Shown one piece after another: positions 7,953 to 18,047 of a stretch of DNA of 64,000 nucleotides. The notes under the pieces were generated by a model, which was not told the origin of the DNA, made no database searches, and saw only the letters and a program-made list of their open reading frames with translations. The number at the start of each line of letters is the position of its first letter. The first letter of the stretch is position 1. The stretch covers positions 248,001 to 312,000 of the forward strand of contig NZ_CP011310.1 in NCBI RefSeq assembly GCF_001077815.2, in the 5' to 3' direction. Origin of the DNA: Aurantiacibacter atlanticus. Its GTDB lineage: Bacteria; Pseudomonadota; Alphaproteobacteria; Sphingomonadales; Sphingomonadaceae. Both the position numbers and the translations under genes were made by a program.

Positions 7953-10900
7953 TTGACCGAGTATCCCGCCGCTCGTGGCCTTTATGATCCTGTAAACGAA
8001 CATGATTCCTGCGGTGTGGGCTTTGTCGCCCATATCAAGGGCGCAAAATCGCACGGTATCGTGTCACAGGCGCTGGAAATTCTCGCCAATCTCGATCACC
8101 GCGGCGCGGTGGGCGCCGATCCCTTGCTTGGTGATGGCGCGGGCATTCTGATCCAGATACCTGACAAGCTTTACCGCAAGTGGGCCGACAGCGAAGGACT
8201 GCATCTGCCGCCTGCAGGCGATTATGCGGTCGCCATGTGTTTCATGCCGCAAGAGGCGGCTGCGCGTGATTTCATCACCGGACAGTTCGAAAAATTCATC
8301 GCCAAGGAAGGCCAGCATTTGATTGGCTGGCGTGATGTGCCAACCGACACCACCGGTTTGGGCAAGGCGGTCCTCGATTCCATGCCGGTCGTGCGGCAGT
8401 GCTTTATCGGACGCGGAGATAATTGCCCCGATCAGGACGCGTTCGAGCGCAAGCTGATCGTGATCCGCAAGCAGACGCAGAACCCGTTGAAGGAACTGGC
8501 AAAAAAGCACGATATGCCGGGTCTTGAAAAGCTCTACATGCCCAGCTTTTCCAGTCGCACCATGGTCTATAAGGGCCTGTTGCTGGCAAACCAGGTCGGC
8601 TCTTTCTATGATGATCTACGCGATCCCGATTGCGAAAGCGCGCTGGGTCTCGTGCATCAGCGTTTCAGCACCAACACATTCCCCAGCTGGCGGCTGGCCC
8701 AGCCTTTCCGCCTGATCGCACATAATGGTGAGATCAACACGGTGCGCGGCAATGTGAACTGGATGAACGCACGCCGCCGGACGATGGAAAGCGATCTACT
8801 GGGCGCCGATCTCGACAAATTGTGGCCCATCGTACCGCACGGCCAATCTGACACCGCCTGCCTCGACAATGCGCTCGAATTGCTGCTGCTGGGCGGATAC
8901 AGCCTCGCGCATGCGATGATGATGCTGATCCCGGAGGCGTGGGCGCGCGATCCGCTGATCGATCCCAAGCGCAAGGCTTTCTACGAATATCACGCTGCAT
9001 TGATGGAGCCGTGGGATGGCCCCGCCGCGGTTGCCTTCACCGATGGCCGCCAGATCGCCGCCACACTTGATCGCAATGGCCTGCGTCCGGCACGTTTCTG
9101 CGTGACCAAGGATGATCTGGTCTGCCTCGCATCGGAAAGCGGCGTGCTGCCCTTTGCCGAAGAGGATATCGTGCGCAAGTGGCGTCTGCAGCCGGGCCGC
9201 ATGCTGCTGATCGATCTCGAACAGGGCCGCATTATCGAGGATGAGGAGCTGAAGGCAGAGCTTTCATCCGCGCATCCCTATGAGGAATGGCTCGAATCCG
9301 CGCAGTACAAGCTGAAGGATCTCGACACGATAGAGACCGATGCCGATGCGGTGCAGGAAGACGTTGTCAGCCTACTCGATCGCCAGCAGGCCTTTGGCTA
9401 TACGCAGGAAGATATCTTCCGCTTCCTTGAACCCATGGCCATCAAGGGCGATGATCCCATCGGCTCTATGGGCACAGATACGCCCATCGCTGTCCTGTCG
9501 AAGCGCAGCCGCCTGCTGTATGATTATTTCAAGCAGAACTTTGCCCAGGTAACAAACCCGCCGATCGATCCCATCCGTGAAGAACTGGTGATGAGCCTGC
9601 TCTCGATGATCGGTCCGCGGCCCAATCTGCTCGGCCATGATGCAGGCACGCACAAGCGGCTCGAAATCAGCCAGCCGATCCTGACCAATCGCGGGATGGA
9701 AAAGATCCGCTCGGTCGAAAGCCGCCTTGATGGCGCTTTCCGCACCGCTACGGTGGACATCACCTGGGATGCCCAAAGCGGGGCCGAAGGCCTCGAAATG
9801 GCGATCAAGGAAATGTGCTGGGCCGCCACAGAGGCCGTGCTGCAGGACAAGAACATCCTGATTCTGTCAGACCGCGCTCAGGGACCAGACCGTATTCCTA
9901 TGCCCGCATTGCTCGCCACGGCTGCTGTCCACCACCAACTGACCCGGCAGGGCCTGCGCATGCAGACCGGCATCGTGGTCGAAACCGGCGAAGCGCGCGA
10001 GGTGCATCATTTCTGCGTGCTGGCAGGATATGGCGCGGAAGCCATCAACCCCTATCTCGCCTTTGAAACGCTGGAAGATATCCGCCGCACCAAGGCACCC
10101 GAACTGACCTCTGAACAGGTCGAGCAAAACTACATCAAGGCGGTCGGCAAGGGCATCCAGAAAGTCATGTCCAAGATGGGCATCTCGACCTACCAATCCT
10201 ATTGCGGAGCGCAGATCTTCGATGCGGTCGGCCTGTCGAACGCGTTTGTCGACCAGTTCTTCACGCGCACTTCCACAACCATCGAAGGCATCGGTCTTGC
10301 CGAAGTCGCCAAAGAAACGGTGCGCCGCCATGCCGCCGCCTATGGTGACAACCCCATCTATCGCAACATGCTCGATGTGGGCGGCATCTATCAATACCGT
10401 TTGCGCGGCGAAGAACACGCCTGGACCCCGTCCAACATCGCCCAGCTGCAACATGCAGTGCGCGGCGACAAGTGGGACCAGTATGAAGAGTTCGCCAAAT
10501 CCATCAACGAACAGTCCGAACGCCTGCTGACCATTCGCGGGCTGATGGAATTGAAACCCGTTGGCGATGCTGTCCCGCTGGATGAAGTCGAAAGCGCGGA
10601 AGACATCGTCAAGCGGTTCAGCACCGGTGCGATGAGCTTCGGCTCCATCAGTCATGAAGCGCATTCGACGCTGGCCATTGCCATGAACCGCATCGGCGGG
10701 CGCTCCAACACCGGCGAAGGGGGCGAAGAACCGTTCCGGTTCCAGCCGATGGAAAACGGCGATTCCATGCGGAGCCGGATCAAGCAGGTCGCATCGGGCC
10801 GGTTCGGTGTCACGACCGAATATCTTGCCAATTCGGACGATATCCAGATCAAGATGGCACAGGGCGCCAAGCCCGGTGAAGGCGGCCAGTTGCCCGGCCA

Positions 10901-12608
10901 CAAGGTCGACAAGCGGATCGGCGCAGTGCGCCATGCAACGCCGGGCGTGGGCCTCATTTCACCGCCGCCGCATCACGATATCTACTCGATCGAAGACCTG
11001 GCGCAGCTCATCCACGATCTGAAGAATGTGAACCCTGCAGCGCGCGTATCGGTCAAACTAGTGTCCGAAGTGGGCGTGGGCACGGTTGCGGCAGGCGTAT
11101 CGAAGTGCAAGGCGGACCATCTGACGATCTCTGGCTATGAAGGCGGAACGGGTGCCAGCCCGCTGACCAGCCTGACCCATGCCGGCAGCCCGTGGGAAAT
11201 CGGCCTTGCCGAAACGCAGCAAACCCTGCTGCTCAACGATCTACGCAGCCGCATTGCGGTGCAGGTCGATGGCGGTCTGCGCACCGGACGCGACGTTGCC
11301 ATCGGTGCGCTTCTGGGTGCAGACGAATTCGGCTTTGCCACGGCCCCGCTGATCGCAGCGGGCTGCATCATGATGCGCAAATGCCATCTCAACACCTGCC
11401 CTGTTGGCGTGGCGACCCAGAACCCCGAATTGCGCAAGCATTTCGTCGGCACGCCCGAACATGTCATCAATTACTTCTTCTTCGTTGCAGAGGAATTGCG
11501 CCAGCTTATGGCTGAGCTCGGCTTCCGCACGGTTCAGGATATGATTGGCCGCGTGGACCTTATCGATATGCGCCGCGCCATCCGTCACTGGAAGGCCGAT
11601 GGTGTGGATCTGACCAGACTGTTGCACAATGTGGAACTGCCTGAGGGCAAATTCCCCTTCCACACGCAAACGCAGGATCACGGGCTTGATCTCGCGCTCG
11701 ACAATGAACTTATCGAGGCATGCCAGCCTGCCATTCATGATGGCCAGCCGGTGCAGATCGAGCGCGAAATTCGCAACCGCAACCGCACGACGGGCGCAAT
11801 GCTTTCTGGTGTGATTGCCAAGGCGCATGGCCACAAGGGACTGCCCGCCGATTCGATCCGTATCACATTCACCGGCACCGCCGGCCAAAGTTTTGCCGCG
11901 TGGCTGGCACATGGCGTTTCGCTGGAACTGGTGGGCGATGGCAATGACTATGTCGGCAAGGGGCTTTCGGGCGGTCGCGTCATCGTGCGCCAGCCGGAAA
12001 ATGTCGGGCGCGATCCGCTGACCAATATCATCGTCGGCAATACCGTGCTGTATGGCGCCATTGCGGGCGAGGCCTATTTCTCGGGCGTGGCAGGTGAACG
12101 CTTTGCCGTGCGCAATTCGGGCGCCATCGCCGTGGTTGAAGGCACGGGTGATCATGGCTGCGAATATATGACGGGCGGCGTGGTCTGCGTGCTGGGGTCG
12201 ACAGGCCGCAATTTTGCAGCCGGCATGAGCGGCGGTCTTGCCTATGTCTATGATCCCGATGGCGCCTTTCGCGATCGCTGCAACATGGCGCAGGTCGATC
12301 TTGAACCGATCGCTACACCAGGCACTGAAATCGAAGGGCAGGAACATTCCTGGGGGGCGCCGCAGCAGCGGCCCTCCACTGTCGATGATTTCGGCATGGG
12401 CGATCCGCTCTACCATGATGCCGAACGGCTTCGCATCCTCCTGGAACGGCACAAGCTGCACAGCGGCTCTGCCCGGGCAGCAGCGCTGCTCGATGATTGG
12501 GACAACAGCATCGGCAAGTTCGTGAAGGTCATGCCGACAGAATATCGCCGCGCCTTGAAGCAGCTCGAAGCCGAGCGTGCAGAAGCTGCCAGCGTCGCTG
12601 CGGAATAA
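7953..12608 (+). CDS. gltB: Glutamate synthase [NADPH] large subunit
   Basis: Large (alpha) subunit of glutamate synthase, which makes glutamate from glutamine and 2-oxoglutarate for ammonia assimilation. The order is a class II glutamine amidotransferase domain, a central domain, the FMN-binding synthase domain and the C-terminal GXGXG beta-helix. The amidotransferase nucleophile is the Cys of [26 protein letters not shown] near residue 1150 carries ligands of the 3Fe-4S cluster. I chose the TTG start at 7953, preceded by GGAAGAG at seven bases. It gives [13 protein letters not shown], with a short propeptide before the Cys. A start at 7875 would add 26 low-complexity residues. About 1,551 residues, normal for the family. 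gltD follows after 11 bases. Confidence 0.95.
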   Translation: MTEYPAARGLYDPVNEHDSCGVGFVAHIKGAKSHGIVSQALEILANLDHRGAVGADPLLGDGAGILIQIPDKLYRKWADSEGLHLPPAGDYAVAMCFMPQEAAARDFITGQFEKFIAKEGQHLIGWRDVPTDTTGLGKAVLDSMPVVRQCFIGRGDNCPDQDAFERKLIVIRKQTQNPLKELAKKHDMPGLEKLYMPSFSSRTMVYKGLLLANQVGSFYDDLRDPDCESALGLVHQRFSTNTFPSWRLAQPFRLIAHNGEINTVRGNVNWMNARRRTMESDLLGADLDKLWPIVPHGQSDTACLDNALELLLLGGYSLAHAMMMLIPEAWARDPLIDPKRKAFYEYHAALMEPWDGPAAVAFTDGRQIAATLDRNGLRPARFCVTKDDLVCLASESGVLPFAEEDIVRKWRLQPGRMLLIDLEQGRIIEDEELKAELSSAHPYEEWLESAQYKLKDLDTIETDADAVQEDVVSLLDRQQAFGYTQEDIFRFLEPMAIKGDDPIGSMGTDTPIAVLSKRSRLLYDYFKQNFAQVTNPPIDPIREELVMSLLSMIGPRPNLLGHDAGTHKRLEISQPILTNRGMEKIRSVESRLDGAFRTATVDITWDAQSGAEGLEMAIKEMCWAATEAVLQDKNILILSDRAQGPDRIPMPALLATAAVHHQLTRQGLRMQTGIVVETGEAREVHHFCVLAGYGAEAINPYLAFETLEDIRRTKAPELTSEQVEQNYIKAVGKGIQKVMSKMGISTYQSYCGAQIFDAVGLSNAFVDQFFTRTSTTIEGIGLAEVAKETVRRHAAAYGDNPIYRNMLDVGGIYQYRLRGEEHAWTPSNIAQLQHAVRGDKWDQYEEFAKSINEQSERLLTIRGLMELKPVGDAVPLDEVESAEDIVKRFSTGAMSFGSISHEAHSTLAIAMNRIGGRSNTGEGGEEPFRFQPMENGDSMRSRIKQVASGRFGVTTEYLANSDDIQIKMAQGAKPGEGGQLPGHKVDKRIGAVRHATPGVGLISPPPHHDIYSIEDLAQLIHDLKNVNPAARVSVKLVSEVGVGTVAAGVSKCKADHLTISGYEGGTGASPLTSLTHAGSPWEIGLAETQQTLLLNDLRSRIAVQVDGGLRTGRDVAIGALLGADEFGFATAPLIAAGCIMMRKCHLNTCPVGVATQNPELRKHFVGTPEHVINYFFFVAEELRQLMAELGFRTVQDMIGRVDLIDMRRAIRHWKADGVDLTRLLHNVELPEGKFPFHTQTQDHGLDLALDNELIEACQPAIHDGQPVQIEREIRNRNRTTGAMLSGVIAKAHGHKGLPADSIRITFTGTAGQSFAAWLAHGVSLELVGDGNDYVGKGLSGGRVIVRQPENVGRDPLTNIIVGNTVLYGAIAGEAYFSGVAGERFAVRNSGAIAVVEGTGDHGCEYMTGGVVCVLGSTGRNFAAGMSGGLAYVYDPDGAFRDRCNMAQVDLEPIATPGTEIEGQEHSWGAPQQRPSTVDDFGMGDPLYHDAERLRILLERHKLHSGSARAAALLDDWDNSIGKFVKVMPTEYRRALKQLEAERAEAASVAAE

Positions 12609-12619
12609 GGGTCAGAAAA

Positions 12620-14056
12620 ATGGGCAAGGAAACCGGTTTTCTCGAAATTGACCGCGAGGATCGTACCTATGACGATCCCAAGGAGCGGGTGAAGCATTAT
12701 AAGGAATTCGCAATCCCGCACAGCGAGGAAAGCCTGAAAAATCAGGCGGCGCGGTGCATGAATTGCGGCATTCCCTATTGTCACAACGGTTGTCCGGTGA
12801 ACAACATCATCCCGGACTGGAATCACCTCGTTTACGAAGGTGACTGGCGCAATGCGCTGGAAGTGCTGCACTCCACCAATAATTTTCCCGAATTTACGGG
12901 CCGCGTGTGTCCGGCACCGTGCGAAGCGTCTTGCACCCTCAACATCACAGATCAGCCGGTGACGATCAAAAGCATCGAATGCGCCATCGTCGATCGCGGG
13001 TGGCAGGAAGGCTGGATCAAGCCGCAAGTGCCCGATCGCCAGACCGGCAAGAGCGTGGCCGTCGTCGGGTCAGGCCCCGCGGGTCTCGCCTGCGCGCAGC
13101 AATTGGCGCGTGCGGGCCATTCGGTCACCGTGCTCGAAAAGTCGGACCGTGTCGGAGGCCTGCTGCGTTACGGAATCCCCGATTTCAAGATGGAAAAGCT
13201 CCAGATCAACAGACGCGCGGTTCAGATGGAGGCAGAGGGCGTTACCTTCCGCACCAGCACTGAAGTCGGCGTTGATGTCTCGATCAAGTCGCTGAAGGAA
13301 AATTTTGACGCGGTGGTGCTTGCCGGCGGGGCGGAACATCCGCGGCGGCTGGAAATTCCCGGTGCGGAAATGCCCGGTGTGCGCCTGGCGATGGAATTCC
13401 TCACCCAACAGAACAAACGCAATGCCGGCGATGATGAAACGCGCGCTGCTCCGCGTGGTTCACTGACCGCGACCGGCAAGGACGTGATCGTGATTGGCGG
13501 CGGCGATACCGGCAGCGATTGCGTGGGCACATCGAACCGTCAGGGTGCGAAAAGCGTGACCCAGATAGAAATCATGCCGCAGCCGCCGGAGCGTGAAAAC
13601 AAGCTGATGACCTGGCCCGACTGGCCCATGAAGCTGCGCACATCCTCCAGCCATGAAGAGGGTGTGGAGCGCGACTGGGCCGTGCTGACCAAGGAAGTCA
13701 TCGGCACGGATGGTGTTGTCACCGGCTTGAAATGCGTGCGGGCCGACTGGTCCGAAGGCCAGCTTAAGGAAGTGCAAGGCACTGAATTTACACTGCCTGC
13801 CGATCTGATCCTGCTCGCCATGGGCTTTGTCGGTCCGCGCAAGCAAGGCATGATTGATCAGTCTGCTGTGGATCTTACCGATCGCGGCAATGTCGATGCC
13901 AATACGCAGGATTACCGTACCAGCGATTCCGATGTTTACGCCTGTGGCGACATGCGCCGCGGCCAGAGCCTTGTTGTCTGGGCGATCCGCGAAGGCCGCC
14001 AATGCGCAGCCAGCGTGGATGAGGCATTGATGGGCGTGACTGAACTACCCCGCTGA
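12620..14056 (+). CDS. gltD: Glutamate synthase [NADPH] small subunit
   Basis: Beta subunit (about 478 residues) that takes electrons from NADPH through FAD and 4Fe-4S clusters to the large subunit. Two Cys groups near the N-terminus ([14 protein letters not shown] at about 45-60, CPAPCEASC at about 100) bind the clusters. [14 protein letters not shown] is the FAD Rossmann motif and [13 protein letters not shown] the NADPH motif. The ATG at 12620 gives the usual [13 protein letters not shown] start, and its ribosome site overlaps the gltB stop. A weak stem (CCCGC/GCGGG) around the stop codon may contribute to termination. Confidence 0.95.
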   Translation: MGKETGFLEIDREDRTYDDPKERVKHYKEFAIPHSEESLKNQAARCMNCGIPYCHNGCPVNNIIPDWNHLVYEGDWRNALEVLHSTNNFPEFTGRVCPAPCEASCTLNITDQPVTIKSIECAIVDRGWQEGWIKPQVPDRQTGKSVAVVGSGPAGLACAQQLARAGHSVTVLEKSDRVGGLLRYGIPDFKMEKLQINRRAVQMEAEGVTFRTSTEVGVDVSIKSLKENFDAVVLAGGAEHPRRLEIPGAEMPGVRLAMEFLTQQNKRNAGDDETRAAPRGSLTATGKDVIVIGGGDTGSDCVGTSNRQGAKSVTQIEIMPQPPERENKLMTWPDWPMKLRTSSSHEEGVERDWAVLTKEVIGTDGVVTGLKCVRADWSEGQLKEVQGTEFTLPADLILLAMGFVGPRKQGMIDQSAVDLTDRGNVDANTQDYRTSDSDVYACGDMRRGQSLVVWAIREGRQCAASVDEALMGVTELPR

Positions 14057-14115
14057 TTGCGGGCATTTGTTGCCACACGGCAAGTTGCGGGCGGGCGTGG
14101 ACAGCACCGCCCCTC

Positions 14116-14460
14116 TCATTGGTTTGCGCTGGCACATCCGATGCAATTCGCCACGGCCGGATCATTGGCGAGGCGGCCTTGCGCTATGGTCTCCCCGCAG
14201 GTCATGCAAAAACCCCATTCGCCTTCCTCAAGCCGTGCAATTGCCGCGGCGATGCGCGCTCTTTCAGCCTGTCGGCGGCGGCCCTCGGCCTGCGCCATGG
14301 CCTGCTGCTGCATCGCATCCATGCGTGATAATCGCCCAACGCTATCCTGTTGAAGGGTAACGGGTTCACGCCCCTCGGCGCTCAGCCTGTCGAGCCGATC
14401 AAGTTCAGCGAGGCGCTCGTTCAGAGCCAGTCTGGCGTCAGCAACTGTCATAGCAGGCAT
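14116..14460 (-). CDS. DksA/TraR-type C4 zinc finger protein
   Basis: A 114-residue protein with an N-terminal helical, Ala/Arg/Glu-rich coiled-coil region (residues 5-80). The C-terminal four-Cys zinc finger, FCMTCGE and NCIGCA, is the arrangement of TraR/DksA proteins. Members bind the RNA polymerase secondary channel and alter promoter kinetics. This one is shorter than E. coli DksA, and DksA-like activity is inferred rather than shown. The ATG at 14460 has AGGA close upstream. Unusually, start codon and ribosome site lie in a short perfect hairpin (separate entry). It converges with gltD. Confidence 0.8.
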   Translation of the reverse strand: MPAMTVADARLALNERLAELDRLDRLSAEGREPVTLQQDSVGRLSRMDAMQQQAMAQAEGRRRQAERARIAAAIARLEEGEWGFCMTCGETIAQGRLANDPAVANCIGCASANQ

Positions 14461-14476
14461 GGTGTCCTACACCATG
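14458..14476 (-). promoter_or_regulatory. Inverted repeat enclosing the ribosome site and start codon of the DksA-like gene
   Basis: Read on the minus strand this is CATGGTGTAGGACACCATG: an 8-bp perfect stem with a three-base AGG loop. The AGG of the ribosome site lies in the loop and the ATG start is the last triplet of the stem. It could fold in mRNA to restrict initiation, or act as a dyad operator in DNA. The function is inferred only from the geometry. Confidence 0.4.
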
Positions 14477-14650
14477 GTGGTCTGTCAAAGCCGCAGCATG
14501 TTTGCCCGATCGACATTCGCAAGAAATACCGCCGCATGTGTCACCCATACGCCTCCATCTTTTCCTGCCTATATTTCAACCACTTCTAGCCACATGGAGA
14601 GGGTTACCCAGTGTAACCTTTGTCACCCTGATGCCGCCATCTACCGCCCG

Positions 14651-15334
14651 TCAGATCTGCCAGTCGACACGGCCCCGGCCATGATCTGCAAGAAAGGCAT
14701 TGGCACGGCTGAACGGTTGCGAGCCAAAGAAGCCGCGATAGGCAGAAAGCGGGCTGGGATGCGGGCTCTTGATGAGCAAATGCCGGTTGTTATCGCGCAA
14801 GGCGGCGATGCGGTTTGCCTTGGCCTGGGCATGGCTGCCCCACAGGATGAAAACGCTCGGCACTTCGCGCTGTGCCACTGCCATCACGCAGGCATCAGTG
14901 ATCGCATCCCAGCCGCGTCGGGCATGGCTGCCAGCCTGTCCTTGCTCCACGGTCAGTGTATTGTTGAGCAGCAGCACACCCTGTCGCGCCCAGCCTGCCA
15001 GATTACCTTGCGCAGGGCGCGCCAATCCAAGATCGCTTTCCATCTCCTTGAAAATATTTACCAGCGATGGCGGCGGTTTGATCCCATCGGGCACCGAGAA
15101 GCTGAGGCCATGCGCCTGTCCCGGCCCATGATAGGGGTCCTGCCCCAATATGACGATCTTGACCTTATCCAGCGGGGTCAGTTCCAGCGCGTGCAACCGC
15201 GTCCCCTGCGGCGGAAATATCGCCTTGCCCGCATTTTCTTCCTCGCGCAGCCAGCCGCCCAGCCGCCGCGCTTCGGGCGTGGAGATTACAGGCTCCAGCG
15301 TGGCTCGCCAGCTTTCGGGAATATTCTCGATCAC
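14651..15334 (-). CDS. ung: Uracil-DNA glycosylase, family 1
   Basis: Base-excision repair enzyme that removes uracil from DNA, 227 residues as usual. The water-activating motif GQDPYHGPGQAHG (about residues 64-76) contains the catalytic Asp. LLLNNTLTV provides the uracil-binding Asn, and HPSPLSA (about 193-199) is the DNA-intercalating loop with the catalytic His. ATG start at 15334. It is divergent from the RNase D gene, with 80 bases between the two starts. About 190 bases separate its stop from the DksA-like start. Confidence 0.95.
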   Translation of the reverse strand: MIENIPESWRATLEPVISTPEARRLGGWLREEENAGKAIFPPQGTRLHALELTPLDKVKIVILGQDPYHGPGQAHGLSFSVPDGIKPPPSLVNIFKEMESDLGLARPAQGNLAGWARQGVLLLNNTLTVEQGQAGSHARRGWDAITDACVMAVAQREVPSVFILWGSHAQAKANRIAALRDNNRHLLIKSPHPSPLSAYRGFFGSQPFSRANAFLADHGRGRVDWQI

Positions 15335-15414
15335 GCATCAGGGTTTAGGCGGAGTATCGCCTCACGCAAAGCCGCCCTTCCCTCCAATCCCCAATACGCC
15401 TAAGGGAGCGGGCC

Positions 15415-16032
15415 ATGGCTGTATATTTTCACGAAGAAGACCTTCCCGAAGGCGTGCTCGCTGATGGCCCCCTGGCTGTCGATACCGAAACCATGGGCCT
15501 AATTACCCATCGCGACAGGCTGTGCCTTGTGCAGATTTCCGATGGGGGGGGGGACGAACATCTGGTGCGCTTTGCCAAGGGCAGCGCCTATGATGCGCCC
15601 AATCTGAAAGCGGTGCTGGCCGATCCTGCACGGGTGAAGATTTATCACTATGCCCGTTTTGATCTTGCGGCGATCCAATATTATCTGGGCGTTGTGGCAG
15701 CACCGGTTTTCTGCACCAAGATCGCCAGCAAGCTGGTGCGCACCTACACTGACCGCCACGGGCTCAAGATGATCGTGTCCGAATTGCTGGGCGCGGATAT
15801 TTCCAAGCAGCAACAATCCAGCGATTGGGGCGCACCCGAATTGAATGAGGCGCAGCGCGATTATGCTGCTTCTGACGTGCGTTTCCTCCACCGCTTGCGC
15901 GAAGTGCTGATCGAAAGGCTGGAACGCGAAGGCCGGATGGAACTGGCGCAAGCCGCCTATGAATTCCTCCCCACCCGCGCGCAGCTCGACATGGCCGGAT
16001 GGGCCGACAAGGATATTTTCAGCCATGAGTAA
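15415..16032 (+). CDS. rnd: Ribonuclease D, short form (3'-5' exonuclease domain only)
   Basis: A 205-residue DEDD-type 3'-5' exoribonuclease. Visible acid motifs are DTET (about residues 23-26), HYARFD (about 78-83) and the late Y-A-A-S-D pair of the DEDDy subtype. The HRDC domains of E. coli RNase D are absent, which is common in alphaproteobacterial short forms involved in RNA trimming. The gene contains a run of ten G bases (15544-15553) within Asp-Gly-Gly-Gly-Asp, prone to slippage or sequencing error. It precedes lptC by 25 bases, a recurrent rnd-lptC-lptA arrangement. Confidence 0.9.
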   Translation: MAVYFHEEDLPEGVLADGPLAVDTETMGLITHRDRLCLVQISDGGGDEHLVRFAKGSAYDAPNLKAVLADPARVKIYHYARFDLAAIQYYLGVVAAPVFCTKIASKLVRTYTDRHGLKMIVSELLGADISKQQQSSDWGAPELNEAQRDYAASDVRFLHRLREVLIERLEREGRMELAQAAYEFLPTRAQLDMAGWADKDIFSHE

Positions 16033-16057
16033 TCTGCTCGGGCGTTAGGATTAGGCG

Positions 16058-16714
16058 ATGACCCTCGAGGCAGACCAAATGCGCACGAAGCGCCAGGCAT
16101 TTGCCGCGCCGGGCGGTGCGCTGGACCGAATCGTGCGCGCGATGGCGATAGGGCTGCCTGCCCTGGTCGGCGTGATCGCTGCAATGATGCTGATTACCCC
16201 GCTCAGCCCGCGTGGTGAACTCAGCTTCCTGCTTGATCGCAACAAGGTCGCCATTGCGGAAGATCGACTGCGGGTGGACGATGCAATGTATCGCGGGCAG
16301 GACCAGCAGGGGCGCCCCTTTTCGCTGATGGCAGGTGAGGCAGTGCAGCGCAGTGCCAGTGTTCCGCAGGTCGAACTTGAAAGACTGGTCGCACGCATAG
16401 TGCTGCCCGAAGGGCCGGCAGTGCTTTCCGCCAATGTGGGCAGTTATGAAATCAATGATCAGCAGGTGATAGTGCCCGGCCTTGTCGAATTTACCGCTGC
16501 GGATGGCTATCAAATGTCCGCCCGCAACGTCACGATGGACCTGGCTAACCGCACGGTGCTGGGTCAGGGACGTGTTGTCGGCGTGGTTCCGGCAGGCACA
16601 TTCGAAGCAAATTCCATGCGCGCTGATCTTGCAGAACGCACTGTCCTGCTTGACGGCGAGGCAAGGCTGGTCATGGTGCCGGGGAAACTCCGCTTGCCAA
16701 GCGGGATGAACTGA
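16058..16714 (+). CDS. lptC: LPS export system protein LptC
   Basis: Bitopic inner-membrane protein of 218 residues. It belongs to the Lpt bridge that moves lipopolysaccharide from the inner membrane to LptA. One transmembrane helix (about residues 29-47) follows a cytoplasmic basic stretch. The rest is a beta-rich periplasmic jellyroll; conserved-type features include GRPFSLMAGEAVQ and a late LVLDGEARLVM-like ending. ATG at 16058. Its stop codon shares a base with an ATG that could start the next gene, so lptC and lptA are translationally linked or nearly so. Confidence 0.85.
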   Translation: MTLEADQMRTKRQAFAAPGGALDRIVRAMAIGLPALVGVIAAMMLITPLSPRGELSFLLDRNKVAIAEDRLRVDDAMYRGQDQQGRPFSLMAGEAVQRSASVPQVELERLVARIVLPEGPAVLSANVGSYEINDQQVIVPGLVEFTAADGYQMSARNVTMDLANRTVLGQGRVVGVVPAGTFEANSMRADLAERTVLLDGEARLVMVPGKLRLPSGMN

Positions 16715-16755
16715 TGCGCAGCGGACAAGAACCTACACTGATGACGGAGCAGACA

Positions 16756-17325
16756 ATGAAACAGACCAACGCCCACAATCGTCCTGCCCTGTCACGTCTT
16801 GCGCTGCGCGGGCTTGCCGGTGGCTTGCTGGCAGGCGGCATTGCCGCACTGGGCTTTGGTTCAGTCGCTGGTGCGCAGAATATTGCCGGTTTCGATTCAA
16901 GCCAGCCAGTTTCTTACGCTGCTGACCGGATCGAATTGCAGGATCGCCAGAACCGCGTTGTGCTGTCAGGAGATGTGGTGATCCGGCAGGGCGATCTGCG
17001 GTTGACCGCAGCCCGCACGACTGTTGCCTACAATAGCGCAGGCAGCTTGCAAATCCAAAGGATCGACGCAACCGGCGGTGTAGTGGTCGAGCGCGGGAGC
17101 GAGCGTGCGCGGGGCGATGCCGGCGTCTATGATTTCAACCGCCGCGTGATCGTGCTCTCGGGCGGCGTGGCACTGCGCCGCGGCAGCGATACGCTGAATG
17201 GTGGACGCTTGGTAATCGATCTCAACTCAGGGCTTTCCAGCGTCGACGGTGCCGGATCGCAGCCCGCAAATGGTGAAAGTGCGGGACGAGTTTCAGGCAC
17301 CTTTGCAGTCCCGGAAAGTAACTAG
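16756..17325 (+). CDS. lptA: LPS transport periplasmic protein LptA
   Basis: Periplasmic bridge protein of the Lpt machine. A signal peptide (hydrophobic stretch LRGLAGGLLAGGIAALGFG, cleavage after GAQ-like residues) precedes an OstA/LptA beta-jellyroll domain containing PVSYAADRIELQDRQNRVV and a VVLSGDVVIRQGDLRLTA repeat. I chose the ATG at 16756 because a CGGAG lies six bases upstream. ATGs at 16741 and 16714 (overlapping the lptC stop) are possible. The ATPase gene lptB, which often follows, is absent here. Instead, 12 bases on, an unrelated gene converges from the other strand. Confidence 0.85.
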   Translation: MKQTNAHNRPALSRLALRGLAGGLLAGGIAALGFGSVAGAQNIAGFDSSQPVSYAADRIELQDRQNRVVLSGDVVIRQGDLRLTAARTTVAYNSAGSLQIQRIDATGGVVVERGSERARGDAGVYDFNRRVIVLSGGVALRRGSDTLNGGRLVIDLNSGLSSVDGAGSQPANGESAGRVSGTFAVPESN

Positions 17326-17336
17326 GCCCTCAGCTT

Positions 17337-18047
17337 TCAGCGCGCATCGCATTGTTCGCGCAATGCGGTTGCGACCTCTTCGCCTTCGGACTTTTCGATA
17401 GTTTCGGTCACGCGACGAAGGTGCGAACAATCAAGGTTCGCACCCTGGTCCAGCGCGAGCGCGAGTGTGGCGGCCAAATCGGCAGGGTCGGCCTTCTGGG
17501 ACAGCGGTGAAAGCGCGTTGGCCTGCCAACGGCCAAAGGCTGCGAGACGGCGGGCAAAAGCCTCCTGGCCTTCCGGTGTCGTAATGAGCCGGGCGGCTAC
17601 ATCCAGTGCCGGTTCGTTCATCTTGCCAGTGGCAAGCAATGCACTTACGCGCTGGGCGGCAATGTCATGCGCGCCTTCTACCAGCGCTGCCCGGGCGGAC
17701 GCATATTGCGCAATCGGCTCCCGCCATCCGCGCACGCTTGCCGCTTCAAGCGCCGCAACACTGGTGTCGCCATGATCGTTCATCGCGGCTGCCAGCGACA
17801 GCTTCGCCAGATGCTCTGCCGCAATCGGGCGTTTTTCTACCAGAGCGCGCGCTTCGGCCTCTGCAGTCGCTCCATCCTGCACCACCAGGGCAATACGTGC
17901 GCGCTGTTCAGCAGCGAAACCACTGAAGGCGGCTGGCACTATCGGCGCGAGGGCGGGCGCAAAGCGCGCCTTGCGATCGAGCTGCGCGAAGACGGTAACC
18001 ACCGCAAGCGCGGCGATGGTAGCAAACCAGAACAGCCTGTAGATCAT
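17337..18047 (-). CDS. Membrane-anchored helical-repeat protein of unknown function
   Basis: About 236 residues. One N-terminal transmembrane helix (YRLFWFATIAALAVVTVFA) is followed by an Ala-rich, all-helical region resembling TPR-like solenoids, and two Cys residues near the C-terminus (LDCSHL, LREQCDAR) that could form a disulfide. The ATG at 18047 overlaps the stop codon of the O-antigen-ligase-like gene by four bases (ATGA), so the two are translationally coupled. A role in that glycan step is inferred. I do not recognise the family. Confidence 0.7.
   Translation of the reverse strand: MIYRLFWFATIAALAVVTVFAQLDRKARFAPALAPIVPAAFSGFAAEQRARIALVVQDGATAEAEARALVEKRPIAAEHLAKLSLAAAMNDHGDTSVAALEAASVRGWREPIAQYASARAALVEGAHDIAAQRVSALLATGKMNEPALDVAARLITTPEGQEAFARRLAAFGRWQANALSPLSQKADPADLAATLALALDQGANLDCSHLRRVTETIEKSEGEEVATALREQCDAR

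Noticed and set aside
9867..12461. Long minus-strand open frames (up to about 400 codons) antisense to gltB
   Set aside because: They mirror the codon pattern of gltB, have no family motifs and no ribosome sites; gltB is certain by homology.
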